A DNA stretch of 14,330 nucleotides from positions 1-14,330 of the forward strand of contig JAYEJW010000160.1 in assembly GCA_034716535.1 (NCBI GenBank), written 5' to 3'. This document shows, in pieces, positions 13,601-14,330 of the stretch (positions are counted from its first letter, which is position 1; the number at the start of each line of letters is the position of its first letter). The position numbers and the translations under genes are program-made. This DNA is from JAYEJW01 sp034716535 (lineage in GTDB: Bacteria > Pseudomonadota > Gammaproteobacteria > Chromatiales > Chromatiaceae). The notes beneath the pieces were generated by a model, which had not been told where the DNA came from, searched no databases, and saw nothing but the letters and a program-made list of their open reading frames with translations.

Positions 13601-14330
13601 GCGGCCGTGATCCCGCTGGATTCCGGCGGCCGCGGCCGTCGGCTCCCAGTCCCGAGCCTGGCGCCGAATGTCCTCTGCGGCGGCAGAGGCGGACTGCCGC
13701 CGCGTGTCGAGTCGGTGCTCTCGGCGGCCGGCCTCCTCGGTCAGGCGCTGCTCCTCCGTGCGCAGCTCCTGCGCCCGACGCTCCTTGTCCATGGCCCGTT
13801 CCTCCGACTCGCGCAGACGCTGGGCATCGCGCATCTCCGGGCTTTGGCGCAGGGTGTCGTAGCGCGTGCGGGACTGCTTCACCTTGAGCTCGAGAAAGTC
13901 GCGGCGGTTCTGCTCCGCGTCCCGGATCTCGACCGCGTTTCCCAGCTCGGTGCGGACCTGGTTGAGCTCGCCGCTCGACCGGTCCCAGGCGGACTGTGCG
14001 TGGCGCACCTCACCGGCGCGGCGGCGGGCGGCGATGGCTGCATAGCGTCGGTAGTGCAGCAGGAATTCCCCGACGGCCCGGCGTGCATCGAGTAAGGACT
14101 CGAGCTCGTCATGCTCCGCCTCCAGGTTGCGGAAGGCCTCGGCCACGTCGTTGAGCACGGCCTGGTCCAGGGGAGGCAGTGCCTCGGTGAGGGCTGCGGA
14201 TAGGGCGCGCTCGTCGGGGCGCTTCGAGAGCTGGGGCTGACGTAGCTGGATGAGCAGGTTGACCAGGGCCTCGTAACGAGCGCCCAGCCGGAACAGCCCC
14301 TCGTCCACCGCGCGGCGATACTGGGCAGCG
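10679..14330 (-). CDS. jetC: JetC-like SMC-type ATPase of a Wadjet system (TIGR02680 family), 5'-partial
   Basis: Motor ATPase of the Wadjet loop-extruding complex, related to SMC/MukB/SbcC proteins. About 1216 residues are visible. The frame is open to the right edge (QYRRAVDEGLFRLGARYEAL), so the N-terminal ATPase lobe with Walker A, about 150 residues judged from the usual family size, lies outside the window. Very long, charged, Arg/Glu/Ala-rich coiled-coil segments (about 12,930-14,200 and 11,830-12,620) surround a hinge-like globular part (about 12,620-13,050; LPGGRLLDGATWDTLLVPGD). The C-terminal ATPase lobe has the ABC signature PASGGERAL (about 11,070-11,100), Walker B RLVMLDEAFAGID (about 10,965-11,003) and DFMLTSEREWG (about 10,889-10,921), followed by VRREGIDAVFVSRW. 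The last 40 residues are a polar tail. jetA and jetB homologues (DUF2397, DUF2398) are expected upstream. The stop is 78 bases before the jetD start, with the 19-codon frame between. The family is firm; the Wadjet type number (I believe III) is not. Confidence 0.92.
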   Translation of the reverse strand, partial: AAQYRRAVDEGLFRLGARYEALVNLLIQLRQPQLSKRPDERALSAALTEALPPLDQAVLNDVAEAFRNLEAEHDELESLLDARRAVGEFLLHYRRYAAIAARRRAGEVRHAQSAWDRSSGELNQVRTELGNAVEIRDAEQNRRDFLELKVKQSRTRYDTLRQSPEMRDAQRLRESEERAMDKERRAQELRTEEQRLTEEAGRREHRLDTRRQSASAAAEDIRRQARDWEPTAAAAGIQRDHGRLLAVLELPDGGERPVNGSDPRIAEATRQAEDLVERRERAVGLLQSLIERLVAAEGEEARARERRQAALDEGERLEEARMAAEEDAETRADALVKTFEQFLEAARELAVTDTQELLAELADWTRTLDGDNPLRLALHDAYAAARDRIATNRARIEEQRRAAQDELEALMAERRRLEAGEHAQPPAPYTRSPDARTDRPGAPLWQLVDFRDSCDEQTRPSLEAALEASGLLDAWVLPGGRLLDGATWDTLLVPGDSAPEGLDAVLRPAVDPEDSRAAQIDASLIGRVLACIGWGECDHPAWVDKAGNWRLGPARGTWNKPDAEYVGRGAREAARRRRLAELAELVSEVEHRLEDLNGKLGELKRRRDALEREWQTVPDDQPLRLVHQQLAELIRRRRDHQVKIEQAEASLRQAREQTEARRLERDRAAADLDLPPGAEALGEVAAALQTYTRTSAGFWPRLRHYWDNLADLHEALVELKMLKERLKEQGLHREQAISEAREAREISHTLKETLGARVEELERRLAEADAEIRDFEGRRKANEKALVDATASVSRLQERVANLEQILQDRDRDRRQAVDRFQIFVAEGLLRIATPEVEPLKREGPWPLDPSVRLARQVDQALQEIDDGDDAWRRQQRGLQDHFQALQQTLSRYGHEAGAEQSGELFLVRVVFQARPCAPDELGQNLDVEIAERRALLDAKERALLEEHLVSDVAGQLQRLIGEGERMVHAINRELEQRPTSTGMKLRLAWVPLDEESGEAPVGLTQARRRLLRQTTAAWSAADRQAVGDFLQQQIKAVREGDTAGTLLEHLERALDYRRWHRFTVERWQHGRWRPAYGPASGGERALVVTLPLFAAASSHYQSAGPHAPRLVMLDEAFAGIDDDARAKCLGLMSQFDLDFMLTSEREWGCYAQVPGLAIAQLVRREGIDAVFVSRWAWDGKRRTKAERPLIEPTPPDTAGAEPTDTEPLGPQQPLL

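Noticed and set aside
12359..14095. Long rightward frame of 578 codons opposite jetC
   Set aside because: It lies wholly antisense to the coiled-coil part of jetC, whose frame has family motifs. Long antisense frames are expected opposite high-GC, stop-poor genes.
1..14330. CRISPR arrays, tRNA and rRNA genes
   Set aside because: No regularly spaced repeats and no tRNA- or rRNA-like sequence noticed by eye in the gene-free stretches.

Overview
The window is high-GC bacterial DNA with long, densely coding genes. It most likely comes from a gammaproteobacterium: the periplasmic-adaptor/RND pump pair and the ApaH protein look proteobacterial, but there is no rRNA or single-copy marker here, so this is an inference. 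Two genes run rightwards (1-4801) and everything after them runs leftwards (4979-14330).

Region 1 (1-4801) is a heavy-metal-type RND efflux operon. A periplasmic adaptor (HlyD/CusB type, probably cut at its 5' end by the window edge) is followed 13 bases later by a CusA/CzcA-type inner-membrane pump of 1030 residues. A GC-rich hairpin follows the pump. The outer-membrane partner is not in the window.

Region 2 (4979-6313) is a two-gene unit read leftwards: apaH (symmetrical Ap4A hydrolase) and, 9 bases later, a small four-helix membrane protein of unknown function. The ribosome binding site of the second gene overlaps the last codons of apaH.

Region 3 (6314-9350) is an accessory patch. It has a 715-base gene-free, AT-richer spacer with two adjacent hairpins, then one gene for a secreted protein with an N-terminal regulatory-like domain and a repeat-built beta-propeller. 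A gene-free stretch upstream of it carries a strong-looking sigma-54 (-24/-12) promoter. About 86 bases upstream of the expected transcription start is an inverted repeat that could bind an activator.

Region 4 (9351-14330) is the distal half of a Wadjet-type anti-plasmid defence operon of the TIGR02677-TIGR02680 (DUF2397/DUF2398/SMC-like/DUF2399) type. jetC, the SMC-like ATPase, runs off the right edge without its Walker A end. jetD, the Toprim-type nuclease, is broken by a -1 frameshift near 10165, at a near-perfect palindrome. jetA and jetB should lie beyond the right edge. Between jetC and jetD lies a 19-codon reading frame whose DNA and protein match the first 19 codons of the small membrane protein 5 kb away, including its ribosome binding site. 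Its stop codon overlaps the probable GTG start of jetD. The most notable points are this relic or leader, the broken jetD, and the sigma-54-controlled propeller protein.
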